Shown here one piece after another: positions 36,401 to 46,900 of a stretch of 64,000 nt of DNA. The notes beneath the pieces were generated by a model that made no database searches, was not told the origin of the DNA, and saw nothing but the letters and a program-made list of their open reading frames with translations. Within the stretch, counting starts at the first letter, position 1. Each line of letters starts with the position of its first letter. The position numbers were made by a program, and so were the translations under genes. The DNA comes from Owenia fusiformis (lineage: Eukaryota; Annelida; Polychaeta; Sabellida; Oweniidae). The DNA is taken from the NCBI GenBank assembly GCA_903813345.2, contig CAIIXF020000009.1, positions 12,910,347-12,974,346 on the forward strand. The letters run 5' to 3'.

Positions 36401-36746
36401 AATGAAGTAGATCTAAGGAATGTCAATTCAATTGAGTGTACAGTGTAAAGAAAAAACGATATTGACAATTAAAAAACTCCCCTAAACACATATATAATTC
36501 CAAAATGTACAATAATATTATGTGTTTTGTGAGCATCCATTCAAGACTAAAGTAAACTAACCAAAGTTTTGACAGAAAATTTACTTCCGTTTCGCTTCAG
36601 AAAAAAAGTAGGTCAAGTTAAGAACTTACATTCTGGACGGAAAGTGGCGTTGAGAAGTCTTGGCCTCCTTGAAGACGAAATCCCCATGGTACGCTGGTAT
36701 CAGTCCTCTTTAGTGTTATGATTAGCCTATCTGCTGCCTGGCTCAT
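21475..36746 (-). CDS. PDLIM-like: PDZ and LIM domain protein, ALP/CLP36-type, with Zasp-like motif
   Basis: Complete eight-exon gene: 36630-36746, 28753-28904, 28298-28430, 27671-27972, 24917-25146, 23351-23516, 21725-21810 and 21475-21575. All junctions are GT-AG and in phase, giving 428 aa. The PDZ domain spans about residues 5-88; its ligand loop reads PWGFRLQGG, and VSPNSVAE, LMSGDAVLQING follow. A Zasp-like/DUF4749 motif lies at about 200-226 (VVHAQFNSPMGLYSADNIAD). One LIM domain lies at about 359-409, with ligands C359, C362, H379, C382, C385, C388, C406 and H409. Such proteins link alpha-actinin and actin filaments to kinases at Z-discs, stress fibres and adhesions. One LIM makes it PDLIM1-4-like rather than Enigma/ZASP-like (three LIMs), unless other isoforms exist. 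Intron 1 (7.7 kb) contains an antisense gene and a partial copy of exon 2. Confidence 0.96.
22069..22780. mobile_element. Probable piggyBac-type non-autonomous element
   Basis: Flanked by TTAA at 22065-22068 and 22781-22784, with inverted ends CTCATTTACGCGGT and CTCTTTCGCGCGGT (11 of 14 match). It lies in the PDZ-LIM intron between coding exons 6 and 7. A GC-richer patch around 22440-22510 is open on the plus strand but shows no transposase motif that I know. Confidence 0.6.
24477..24570. repeat. Short degenerate tandem repeat
   Basis: About three imperfect units of roughly 32-42 bp share GAGAGAATCANTGCATTT. It lies in a PDZ-LIM intron. The plus-strand frame through it (24390-24575) is a by-product of the repetition. 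Confidence 0.75.
24740..24864. repeat. Small inverted-repeat element, 14-bp ends
   Basis: AAATCTCTGATGCC at the left and GGCATCAGAGATTT at the right are exact inverted copies about 125 bp apart, in the PDZ-LIM intron just downstream of exon 5. This is MITE-like; no clear target duplication was found. Confidence 0.6.
27138..27262. repeat. Hairpin-forming inverted repeat around a poly-C tract
   Basis: The arms GGGAAGGTGTCCAATTATC... (24 bp) and their inverted copy match at 23 of 24 positions. The loop of about 75 bp contains a run of Cs. It lies in the PDZ-LIM intron between exons 4 and 5. Confidence 0.75.
28988..29040 (-). pseudogene. Partial duplicate of PDZ-LIM exon 2 with its splice acceptor
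   Basis: About 90 bp upstream of exon 2 (minus-strand sense) the acceptor and first codons of that exon occur a second time: ...TTTTTCCAG then GTATCTCCTAATAGTG, coding VSPNSVAERCG before the similarity ends. The flanking intron sequence (AAAAATAAGAATGTGTTCATT) is duplicated too. The copy lacks the rest of the exon and any nearby donor in frame. It is most simply a tandem duplication remnant, but its CAG acceptor looks usable. Confidence 0.8.
29286..30550 (+). CDS. cGAS/Mab-21-like nucleotidyltransferase, intronless, frame broken
   Basis: Two overlapping frames, 29286-30068 (260 aa) and 30059-30550 (163 aa). The second is in the +2 frame relative to the first, and its frame is open from 30026. 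ORF1 carries the nucleotidyltransferase signature GSFHDGTKILEADEFDY: G74-S75 and the acidic pair E87/D89, then the third acid D233 in SVDVTFALKID, arranged as in cGAS-like receptors and Mab-21 proteins. Active members make cyclic dinucleotides after sensing nucleic acid or other ligands. ORF2 would be the C-terminal helical lobe, but I do not see the usual W..SFS..E motif or a zinc ribbon. No intron could restore the frame at the junction. It is either a frameshifted pseudogene, two proteins, a recoding site or a sequence error. The gene sits antisense in PDZ-LIM intron 1, with AATAAA at 30844. Confidence 0.7.
30844..30849 (+). terminator. Poly(A) signal AATAAA
   Basis: Canonical hexamer 294 bases after the second stop codon of the nested nucleotidyltransferase gene. 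It is the first such signal noted on that strand, supporting an independent transcript. Confidence 0.5.
31654..32085. repeat. Cluster of GTCACGTGAC palindromes in GTGGGGTAAG arms
   Basis: The 10-mer GTCACGTGAC occurs at 31663, 31724 and 32017, with a one-base variant (GTCACGTGAT) at 31956. A half-copy GTGGGGTAAGTCAC lies near 32068. The flanks GTGGGGTAA and TTACCGAATG recur. At 32004-32039 the arms form a perfect 36-bp palindrome with half TTATGTGGGGTAAGTCAC. The core contains the CACGTG E-box and equals the CLEAR element bound by MiT/TFE factors. The terminal-repeat layout could also be of transposon origin. Confidence 0.8.
32553..32727. mobile_element. 175-bp MITE-like element
   Basis: Exact 15-bp inverted ends CAGGCCTGTAGCCAG and CTGGCTACAGGCCTG. 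There is no coding content. A related word (GGCATAGCCAGGATTT) at about 35026 suggests further diverged relatives. Confidence 0.65.
32920..33595. repeat. Tandem array of about 145-bp units
   Basis: Four to five diverged units contain GCCGCCATTTTGAAATTAAG-type and ATTTGAGTTATCAA words, with period about 145-148 bp (similar points at 33051, 33199, 33346 and 33488). It lies in PDZ-LIM intron 1. Confidence 0.85.
33595..33803. repeat. GGAC microsatellite blocks within a duplicated 117-bp unit
   Basis: Each of two near-identical units contains ACACGGACGGACGG runs followed by CTATATCCCCCTCGAACTTC and GTGGGATAATAAAA. The plus-strand peptides rich in RTDGRT are products of the microsatellite, not genes. 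Confidence 0.9.
33880..34080. repeat. Degenerate TGATA-rich microsatellite
   Basis: Dense ATATGATATGAT and TGATATGATT words without fixed period. No coding content. Confidence 0.8.
35119..36238. mobile_element. Inverted-repeat element with a nested palindrome
   Basis: The left end TTAGAGTCTATTTCATGGCC (about 35119) and the right end AATAGACTCTAA (to about 36238) are inverted copies, as are longer internal arms around TAAGATTTACCTGA and CCCTCTAGAGGTAAGGACAC. Within it, about 35625-35945 has a second inverted pair built on AAGGAGGATTGGCTCCCAG. A perfect short hairpin ACAGACTGAC/GTCAGTCTGT lies near 36172. The layout suggests one element inserted in another. Confidence 0.65.
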
Positions 36747-36812
36747 TGTGAATTTATTGTTGTAACGAGAAACTGAAAACTTGAGAATGTTTTCCAAGTT
36801 AGAAAACTTATA

Positions 36813-36824
36813 TGCGCATGCGCA
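36813..36824. promoter_or_regulatory. NRF-1-like palindrome in the PDZ-LIM promoter
   Basis: TGCGCATGCGCA, a perfect match to the NRF-1 consensus, lies 67 bases upstream of the PDZ-LIM ATG in otherwise AT-rich DNA. Position and symmetry fit a core-promoter-proximal site, which would place the transcription start around 36750-36810. Confidence 0.55.
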
Positions 36825-36986
36825 ATTGGATTTACAGGGTGATCCAAAAGTGCTGACAAGTCAAGCCGAAGTGACGCCTTATTACTAGAGTGACATCTTT
36901 AAAACAGGCAATTTTTCAATTCAATGATCAAATCAATGATAATATTACTTTTCACTTGTATTTTAGCAATACATGTAGATCTATTG

Positions 36987-39582
36987 CACGAGGGGAAAGA
37001 GTACCCGTGTATATACAACCTACCGCCGAGCAAGACACGCACATACCGCCGAGCAAATGTTTGATAATGTCATCTCGTAGGAAAATGGACAATAAAGGTA
37101 ATATAATGTCACTAACAATTCCTTTGGATGGTTAGAGTTGTTACTAAGGTGTTCTAGCAGGCGCAATTGGCCTAGAATTATAGTTGAAATATATTTTTAT
37201 GTCCAAATTAAGAGATAAGGTAAACGTATTATGGTTTTCGATTTGTTTTTCTCATTCATACTCGCTTTAATTGATAATAGCCATACATAAGGCATACTTG
37301 GGTCGGTAAATGGATGTGCATATGCATAATATATTAAGTGTCAAAATATTAGGTCAAAATAGCACTTTTGAACAGCAAAATCTTCACTTAAACTTTGTCC
37401 TAAAAGATCCGAGGTTATCGGACATCGGACCCGATGTGATCGACGAGTAATATTATAAAGATCCGAAAATATCTTGAGTAAAGGATCTCAGAATCCGAAC
37501 ATTACTTGAGTAAAATCTGTTGAGATCCGATTACTATCGTCGAGTTTATGACGTGCTGATGAAAAAATAATAAACATACAATCTGCATCATTCATGTGAA
37601 TCATTTTGTTGTGAACAATAAATGAAACTGAAAAAATATGGCTATCACCAGTTACCACTGCACATCGAAACATTGTATTTCAGGTCCTCGGTACAAATGC
37701 TTCCACTGTAGTTATACACGAGATGGATGACCAAAGTTTGTGGTCCACTTCAGTCAGCACCATCCATTACTGAGTATTAAAGTGAATAAGCCTGAGTTAA
37801 ATGGCAAAAATGGATTTACAATGTTTTTGACTATGGTATTGTATTATCAAAGAAAGATCACGGTAATTTTCGTTTCGAGGATATGAAGGGGTTTTCGGAA
37901 AAGACCGACCCCACCGACCACCGACCGGTCGGTGTTTTCCACTGGTAGCCTCAAAACAGGGTTTGAAGAAAATGTGTAAAAGACCGACCATATCATGTAA
38001 AAGATTTGTAGCCTTAGAATATTAATAATTTGATTTTGAATGTCAATCGTTGGACTAGGCAACGTTTTTTTACCAATTTTGTACCTTGCAACGAATGGCA
38101 AGCAAACAAATTGGTCATGACCGTCTCCTCTCGATTAATTGTCCTGCCTTAGGTCCTAACCTATCATTAACCAACCTATCGTTTCTACGGGAATCTATCC
38201 TAATTTTTTACTGAAATTTAACAATTTCGAAACAAAAATGATTTGTTATCGTCATAGCCTACTGAATACTGAACACGATATAATGTTACATGCGTTCTCT
38301 TATCGGGATTAAAAGTGACTTACCATTTCAGTACACCATTAGAAAGCTTTTTTTGTCATATCAAATGTAGTTTTTATCAGTTGACGTTTAACAACTGAGA
38401 AATCAAACATAACGTTACGACGTCAACATCGACGATGTTTGTGTGTTTTTGTTAATTGCGTTTCATATGAATGAAGAATGAACTTAATGCAATGTTACGT
38501 GCGTTTTTTTCCAAAATGACTAACCAGGATGAAATTGGTCTTCTAAGAACTGAAACATCACTTAAAAATATGACATTACACACCACGACGATGTAACGTT
38601 TTCATCATGATTTGAAATGATTATTATACGTTTATAGTCATTGGATTCCCAGTTTTAGTTTTACTTCTAATTTTGCATTTTTTCATCCTTATGTAAAAGA
38701 CCGTCAGCCGACCACCGAACTTATGTACCCAACTGTGGAGAGTGACTGGTCGGTGGTCGGTGGTCGGCGGTCGGTGTTTTACGAAAACCCGATATGAAGC
38801 TTGTCAAGCTTGGGATTCTTCAAGTTGTGTTCTTTGAGTAGAATGGCGCTTGCAATGCAGAATTAAATGTTTTTGGGTTGCACTCTTACCATAGACACAT
38901 AGGAAATATGGTGATTCAAGTGTAAGCATGAATTCAATGTTTTAAAGAACTTTGCCGGAAACAGACGTTGACGTATAGTGCTGCGGGAATTATATCATAT
39001 TATATTATATCCCGGTGCCAGGAGTATATGATAAATAAAAAGGAATATTTGTGATATCGTCATGATATTATATGCTCATTCGAAAGCTTACTCACTACCT
39101 CATCGGGTTCTACTCACGGTATAGTCGGAATAGCTCGGTGGTAGCTTCGGGTCCTATATAATAGTACTCGTGACATAGTCGGGTCTTTCATTTTCAACTT
39201 TCACCGGTGATTTCAATGATATGCAACGTATGGCAGTGAAATAAATATGATACATTTACACCTATTGTATCTTTGAATCGAATGAAGTAAAGACAGCCAT
39301 GGTTGTTACTTATTCAAGATGTAAATCATCATTCAAATATCTAAAAGTTGAATTTAGCGATTGGATAGTAAACATTGCGCTAAGTACTCATTATTTTGCA
39401 AACATTAGTGCCTGGAACAATAACTTTATCAGTTACACACAATTCTGTGTTTTATATGTTTTTCATATTGAGAAATTCAAGATATAAACAAAAGTTTATA
39501 ACTCACCCCCTACATTTTCAGACATCTTCGGGTCTTTGCTCGGCGGAAGGTTGTATATACACGGGTACTCTTTCCCCTCGTG
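36987..39582. mobile_element. 2.6-kb element with 47-bp inverted ends and 5-bp target duplication
   Basis: The inverted ends start CACGAGGGGAAAGAGTACCC and match at all but one of about 47 positions (continuing to CCGCCGAGCAA). They are flanked by the direct repeat TATTG (36982-36986 and 39583-39587). No transposase frame is present, so it is non-autonomous. CTCGGCGGTA words also occur outside, at about 34878 and 34920. A 902-bp element is inserted inside. A 5-bp duplication with CAC-type ends resembles Transib/RAG-like transposons, but family membership is unproven. Confidence 0.85.
37889..38790. mobile_element. 902-bp element with GGTCGGT-rich ends, nested
   Basis: The inverted ends begin GGGTTTTCG and run into ACCGACC arrays on both sides. 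The 9-bp direct repeat GATATGAAG flanks it exactly (37880-37888, 38791-38799). A 9-bp duplication fits Mutator-like elements. It lies inside the 2.6-kb element, so it is the younger insertion. Confidence 0.8.
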
Positions 39583-40002
39583 TATTGTAAGTGTAGAATG
39601 TCCCAAGTGCTTACCTTCTTCTAAGGTAAGTATTGGCTAGAGACTCGAGTAACCATGTGCATGTACTGAACAAGCCTGCACTACTGGTAAAGAGGAGCGA
39701 TGTCAACGCGGTAGCCTGACAATCGTCTTAGTATATTTCAATACAAATGACTTCCTTCCTAAGGGGGTACATGGGACCCGGGGTTCACCGTATTAAACCT
39801 TAACGGGGATCCTCGGCGCACAGTGGGGTACCAGACAGTTTCAAGGCTTCCAGTAACCAAGCCTAAATGCTAAGGTTATGAGGGCCGCAACACGAAGTCA
39901 CAAATGAAATCACTGATGTACACAGATTCCCATTTCGTCAGAGACATTTAGGGAAATCAAAGATACTAGGGCAATTTCTTATGTTCTTGATGCTGGCAAT
40001 TT

Positions 40003-40142
40003 TGGGGTGTATCGGGAAAAGACCGACCACCACCATCGACCAGTCTATCTCCATGTCCAGAATCCGTATCGGTGCTAAGTTGGTGGTCGGTAGTCGGTGG
40101 CTGGTCGGAACTTAATTAGGGTCGGTCTTTTTCGTACATCCC
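40003..40142. mobile_element. Short relative of the GGTCGGT-ended element
   Basis: The ends GGGAAAAGACCGACCACC and GGGTCGGTCTTTTTCGTACA are inverted relatives of the nested element at 37889. Only about 140 bp separate the ends. Confidence 0.6.
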
Positions 40143-43100
40143 ATTAATTAGTGTATGGTGTATCGTTAATCAAATTAGTTTCCCAATTTTCATCGATCGT
40201 TCGTACACGTGATCGCTCTTCAACATTACCGGATTGTTTTGATGTTCAGATTTGAAGGTGGGTACATATCATTTTAGTTGTGGGTAATTGTGAAAATCAC
40301 CGGTGCATTATTTATTTTGTATCATTTTCAGTCCGAATAGAATAAAATACGTGGCGTAACTTGTTGATTGGCTACTGATGCAGAACTACTAGAGTTGAAC
40401 ACCAATACAATACATTTTCAACATTACTCGCCGCATCACTCACTATAATGGCCACGTAGAAGAATTTCATACTGGTCATAAAAGGGGGCTTGTCAGAAAA
40501 TACTTAAATCAAATGTTCGGAGACGTCGGAGATTAAATGACGCATGCACAGAACTTTAAAAATAAGACGTCAAAATATTTTCACAGAATAGGAATATCAG
40601 TTTCCGTTATGATTTAAAATAGTTGTCACACATTCAGCACACCATTTGGGAATCAGCAAACCATTTGGGATCTGGGAACCAACAAGGGGGGGGGGCAAAT
40701 TTCAGATTTTTGGGCCCCTAGAACCCACCCCAGAGTGGACCCAAATTTTGAAATTTTGAGACCGCCAGTGTCTTTGAAAGCTTATCTTGACTCCTTTTAT
40801 CTTTTTATACTAAAATTCAACCGAACGTTTAGTGACTGAAAATTAAGTAAAACTGAACGCATAGCACCTTTAACAATAAATGATGAAATAAGTGGAACTT
40901 ATCAGTCGGCGTTTTTTGACTAACCCTCCTCTCCAAATGTTTGGCAACGCTCTCCCATTTAGTTTGCAATTGTTAACTTTAAATTGCCAAAACTTGATGT
41001 TTCTCAAAATTATTTGAAGAAAGATATCAAATTGAAATAACACAGGAGACAAAAAAACTATTTTAAAAGTCATTTTGAAGCTCTGTTTTAATCAAATGCT
41101 TGCGATGAAAACTGAACACTAAAGGTTAGACATTAGAATGTTTTTTTAGAAGGAAGTGTATACTAAATTTAAAATTCCCATGGTAGGTTTTTACCCTCCG
41201 ACCACTTAAAGAGTTTATTTTCAAACCCTGCACCGTGGTACCTGTGGCATTTTCAATACACACCAATTGTTTTCTTTCATGACCCACTCACCACTTGATA
41301 AGGAGGATATTCAAAATACCTTTTGTATTGAATACGTTTGATACCAATTTTGAAAGGGCTCTTTCTGGGGAAAATAAAAAAGTCGATTTTGAAACGGCAG
41401 AGAAAATATTTTAAAGAGACATTTGACCTCAAAATCAGGAACATACCTCAGAGCCAGAAAATCTGAGGTTTCTTGTGATTTTTTATAAATAAATATTCTT
41501 GCTGTACTATTATGTTCAAGTTGTACAAATATATCCAAATTACCAGCAATTCATAAAAGTAGCTTAAACAACTTTGAACCTATGTAAGGACAACAAACTG
41601 AACATAAACAAGATGTTTTTTGGATTTTTGTATCAATTTATTGCTCTTTATATACTTAGTAGTCCATGACCATTTATACAAAACATGTGAAACAAGTGTT
41701 CTTGTATTGAGGTTAGGTTATATATTTACAAGTTATTTCATGATCATGGGGAATTTGCCTAATTTAATGATTATTATATGCCATACTAAAATAGATCAAT
41801 GATTGTACTAAATTCTTCGTAATATATGAGGCTATAATTGCCCATAATCAATAAATAACTAATATTTATTACACACCCAATAAAGATAAATATTAAGATT
41901 TTACAAACATGAATAAAAAAAACAGGAATGAGGCTGGTTTTTAATCAACAAAGTCAAGTGTCAATCTTTCATTTGGATGTGTCATAGTCCTAATATTAAG
42001 GCAGGTGTGTAATAAACAGAGGGATTGTAACCTTTGAAAATCCAGGATTCCATTTGAGATACCCTAATAGAATCACATTCAAGAGTGAGTGACACAGCAG
42101 AGAACTGCAAAAGGCAAAATGACAAAGCATTAAATTCTTAAGCATAAGTTATGGTTGTGTCCGAGAGGACTGTCCTGCCAAAAATCACCAATAAGATTCA
42201 CATATGTTTTGTATTGCCTATGAGGCACACGATACTGACAAGATATACTGTTTATAAAATACAAATGTTCCATTGAAACAGTCTTGCATCAAAGCCGTGT
42301 ATTGCATCTTTTAGCATAGCTGGGCAGACTTGGTGCTGGACTGTATATTATGCACAATGTACAGGTCTATTACATGTAATTTAATAAAATAGTAGGACAA
42401 GACAAGTACAATAAATTTACAATAAGTACAACATACATAAACATGAACATTGGACCCGGGGTCATTTAGTAAAACTCAAGATGGATCTCTGTGTAGAAGA
42501 AAAGTGGTCCACTCTTTACACGACGGTCTATTAAGCTATGATTAAGAAAGTTACATTCTATCCTCAGCATTTTTAAGACCTCTAAATAACAAAATAAATA
42601 CAAATAATAATAAAAAGACTAGTTACCTCAAGCCTTATTAATGAATGTATATTCATACTAGTAAACAATTTTTAAGTGTTATTTCGGCTACCCAGTATTA
42701 TTGTTTTGTACATTTTTGTTGGGATAATTACGTAAGCACCATGTTTTGTGAGAGTGATTTGTTAAGCATTTTTACAGTCATATCAACCTATGACATCATC
42801 AATCTAGCCAATATATCATAGCTTCTTTCTCGTACCAAAAGGTGGCAGGATTTATAGGTCTATCCACATCAAATAAATAAATGCATTTATTCTCTACTAA
42901 AAGATCAATTGAAGGAACCAGGTTTCTGGTAATACATTTTGTAAATCAATTGTCATCTAATATAGTGATATTTTTCTAGTTAACTTCTCCACTTTTGAAT
43001 TTTAAAACATAACACTATGAGAACGTTATCTACAGGATGATACCATCAAGTTGCTCAATGCACATACAGCAGTTCATTTATACACTAGAATTTTATGGTT

Positions 43101-43970
43101 CATTATTTCTAACATTTACAATTTCTAGATCTATCCTAATTTGTGGCGTGTCATGGAAGTCTAGCTAATCAGCTGGTAGGTAGTATTCACTGCCTCATTG
43201 TGAGGTTACAGAACACACAGAAACACTGAACATTTTCAGTTTATACATTTTTAAAATACATTAAGCAAATTTATGCAGCAAATTTATGCAGCACAAATAA
43301 TATAAATAAATATTTTGTTAGACAAAATAAAGCACAGAGAAGTTACAGAAATGTTTTGAACACCCCAAGCATCAACTTTACACTAACAGTTCATTTGAAC
43401 ATTAACATTGTAGTGATATATACAATAGTATTGTATTGTTTTGTAGATGTATTGTCAATACACACCTGTTTATATCTTCTAAATGGTGCAGTTTATGAAC
43501 TGAACGTAACTGTAATTTGGAAAATCATTATTCAACTAAACCTTTACAATATTTTTAAGAATCAAAAATTACAAGTGTCAAAAATCCATCTCAGATTTTT
43601 AGCCAGGATAAAGATCTAGATTCTTTAAAGATCATATGATATCCCTCTCATGACCAAGACTGTCTATTTTTAGCTCTTTATTTAAGCGTGACCCCACTAT
43701 AGAATGATAAAATGACAACTTACATATGTTATCATTATAAAATACTGAATCAGGCCATTTTTATGGCATACTTCTCAGGGACTTTTAACCCTGGTGGACC
43801 AAAAACCCTAAAGAAGATTATTCTTGAGGGACCTTTAGTAGTTTTACAACAGATTAACCTGTAGTTCATTTATAACTATCAGATAATGGCATCGATAAGA
43901 ATTATAGCTTTAACATATCATGTATATTGTGACATCATCATATGTACTATGACATCATCAGTCACAAACG
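40143..43970. other. Intergenic DNA and probable MOB1 3' UTR
   Basis: No coding exon recognised. The right part should be MOB1 3' UTR; a minus-strand AATAAA (plus-strand TTTATT at 43677-43682) lies about 290 bases after the MOB1 stop. The remainder is AT-rich and unremarkable. Confidence 0.45.
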
Positions 43971-46900
43971 CTATTTCAGATTATTTGTGAATTTACTTAT
44001 AAGTTCCTGAAGAGGCGCTAGTTCCTTGCGCTCGATCATGTGGAACTCTTCAACAAAGAAGATAAAATGTTTGAATGACGTGTTGAGATGAGCCTCCTCA
44101 TTGAGCTGTATTACCTCCTTGAAATGTTGGTGGTATATGTGTGCGTAAACACGGAAAAGTCTTTTGAGTATAGTTTTGGCAATGGTCAGGAAGTTCTTTG
44201 GAAAGGGGACACCTGAAAAACAAAAGATAATAGAAAGGTTAGACATCATGATAAACAGAGATCACGATAGTTGAAAAAACTTGTTAGCCATTGTGGCTAA
44301 ATCTTCCAAAATTTTTTTAGCCAACCCAAATATGAATTAGCCATTTTGAAAAACCGTAAAAAAGGGAATTCGCAATAGAGGTGTCACGGTCCAAGAAAAT
44401 TTCGGTACGGAACGTTACTAATGGCCTCAACACGTTACTTTCAGGACGGGACGGGACAGAACATAAAAAATGATGCAATGTCTGATGATGACAGTTTCAC
44501 TTTCAGTTTCACTTTTCAAAATCATATTCAGGAATAAAAAAACGTCCATTAAAATTGAATGTAAAGCATCTGCCGCGAATGTGATCGGCATTTCACTAAT
44601 TTTCACATAGTCTGCACGGTGTAATATCACCAATTTGTTTACCTTGTGATATCGGAGTCCCAAAATACTTCCAAACTGCCGACTTTTTCGACTTAGATGC
44701 CGGCTCGATTTTTCAATTTCTTTCTTACATCCGGCATACTGATAATGCACTCGATTTGCGAACGACGATGAAGAAATTTACGAACAAGCATTACCATCTA
44801 CCTGAAATCGCCGATCCGTTAATAACACTTTTCAATGCAAAGAAGTGTAATCTAGGTACGAGGTAAGTGAAAATATTGAATTTTTCAGAACTAAATCGGA
44901 GGTGTTCCTCGCTATTTATACACGTTTTTATGCATTTTAGGGAAGGAATCTATGTTCCGATATTAACCCTTTCTGTCCCATGTCCCGAACCGAAGCATCT
45001 GGACCGAAATTCGGTCCAATATCGGGAAACCGTGACACCTCTAATTCGCCATAACTGCGAAATACCTTTACATATTTTTCGCCACCCCTTTCGAAAATTC
45101 GCAATTGGCGAATGGCGAACGTCTACCGTGATCTCTGTGATAAACCAAGACATATCAGTTCTTTCAGTCAAAATTTGATCTAGTGAAACTGAAAGATGTG
45201 ATGACTGATGAGTTTCAGATTGGATTATGTATGATAATGTAATAAAATAGAACATACAATTGAAAATATATATTTGTCAATGTTTAAAATCATGGCTAAT
45301 ATATCAACCTATGCCCAAGAGCCAATACTCAAATAGCTTAACAGTGTCTTTACCTAGGTATTTAATATATAGGTGAAATTGAATGTATTACAACCAGACT
45401 TTAGGTACTAGACAAAAACGTGTAAATCGTTTCAGTGAAGACATTACATGAAATGGGTGTATTCGTGAGAGACCATGGATAATGCATCATTATTGGATGG
45501 TTTGGTTTTACTCAAGAAAGCTTACCTATTTTTGACGGGAATAATGTCTCATCATCCAACTGATCCTGGACCCAAGTCATTAAATAGTCTATATATTTTG
45601 GTGCCGAACATTTGATTGGCTTTTTAACAGTTTGTCCATCCGCCCAGTGATATTCATATTTCGGACTGGCAGACATTACAGGGCATGAGGTTTCAGTGCA
45701 GAACTCTGTGATTGTCCCGTATAACATGTTGATTTGGTTGAAGAAGTCTACAGCTGAAAAACATGGCGTGAATGTGTAATGTTCTAGTATAGTAGAAACA
45801 GGGGCTTCATTTACTAATAAGTTTTTAGTGAGAATGACTCATTACAATTATAAGCTAAAACAATTGCAGTAAATGTTTCTAATCAATACATACTTCTGAT
45901 TAAAATGTTGATATTCCATATGGCATGTTATACATTTGTTTTGAAAATATTGCATATAGTACTGCACTGTGATAAAACAAATGTCCTGATTTTATGCTGG
46001 TTTTCTAAGTAGCACCAAATCATGTTTGACAACTTACACTTGAAATATATGACACAATACTTCACAAGATGAAAGGAGTGACATGATCCCACACCTAATT
46101 TATCTTTGTAAAAAAGTGAACATTTTACAATCAAATACAAGTACAAGTTGCCCCTTTTTCAAACATATCAAATAAGCTTTAACTTCAATATACAAATGTC
46201 ACCCCATGCAGACAGATCGACTAAAATTACATTCGTACAGGCATTCACCAGGAAACTTGAAATAATTTGTCACCCATGGAGCAAATTGATTTTTTACTGC
46301 TTAATAAATGGTGAATGACAGCAAAATTAAGTTTTATAAGTATGAGAATAGCATGATGTCTTGATATTTCAAGGTAACATCGTTTGAAAAAATATGGCAG
46401 TAAATTGAAAAAACGATGTAAAGGTAGATTTCTTTGAAGAACTAAAAAATATACATCACATATCAAATTTTCCGAAACACAAAAAAACATGTATAAATTG
46501 TACGGCCCTGCAGGTCCGATAGATTCCCCCTGGTAGCATTAACATTGGTCTCGTATATTTCACACAATTAACTTTATTACCCTGAATTACACATCAAGCT
46601 TATGTCCGATCATAAGTTCGAATAATAGTTGTGTTTCAAATATTAATTGTATGACATACACGAGACCAATGTTAATGCTACCAGGGGGAATCGGACTTGT
46701 AGACCTTAATATTAATGAAGTACATTTCTTAGTTTTTCAAAGAAATCTACAAATATTTCCTTGTGGTTTTATCTTTACATCGTAATTTCAATAACTGCCA
46801 TCACTATTCAAACGAGTTACCTTGAAATATCAAGATGTTGTGCTATCCTGCTACTTATAGAACTCAATGTGACTGTCATTCACCATTTATAAAGCAACAA

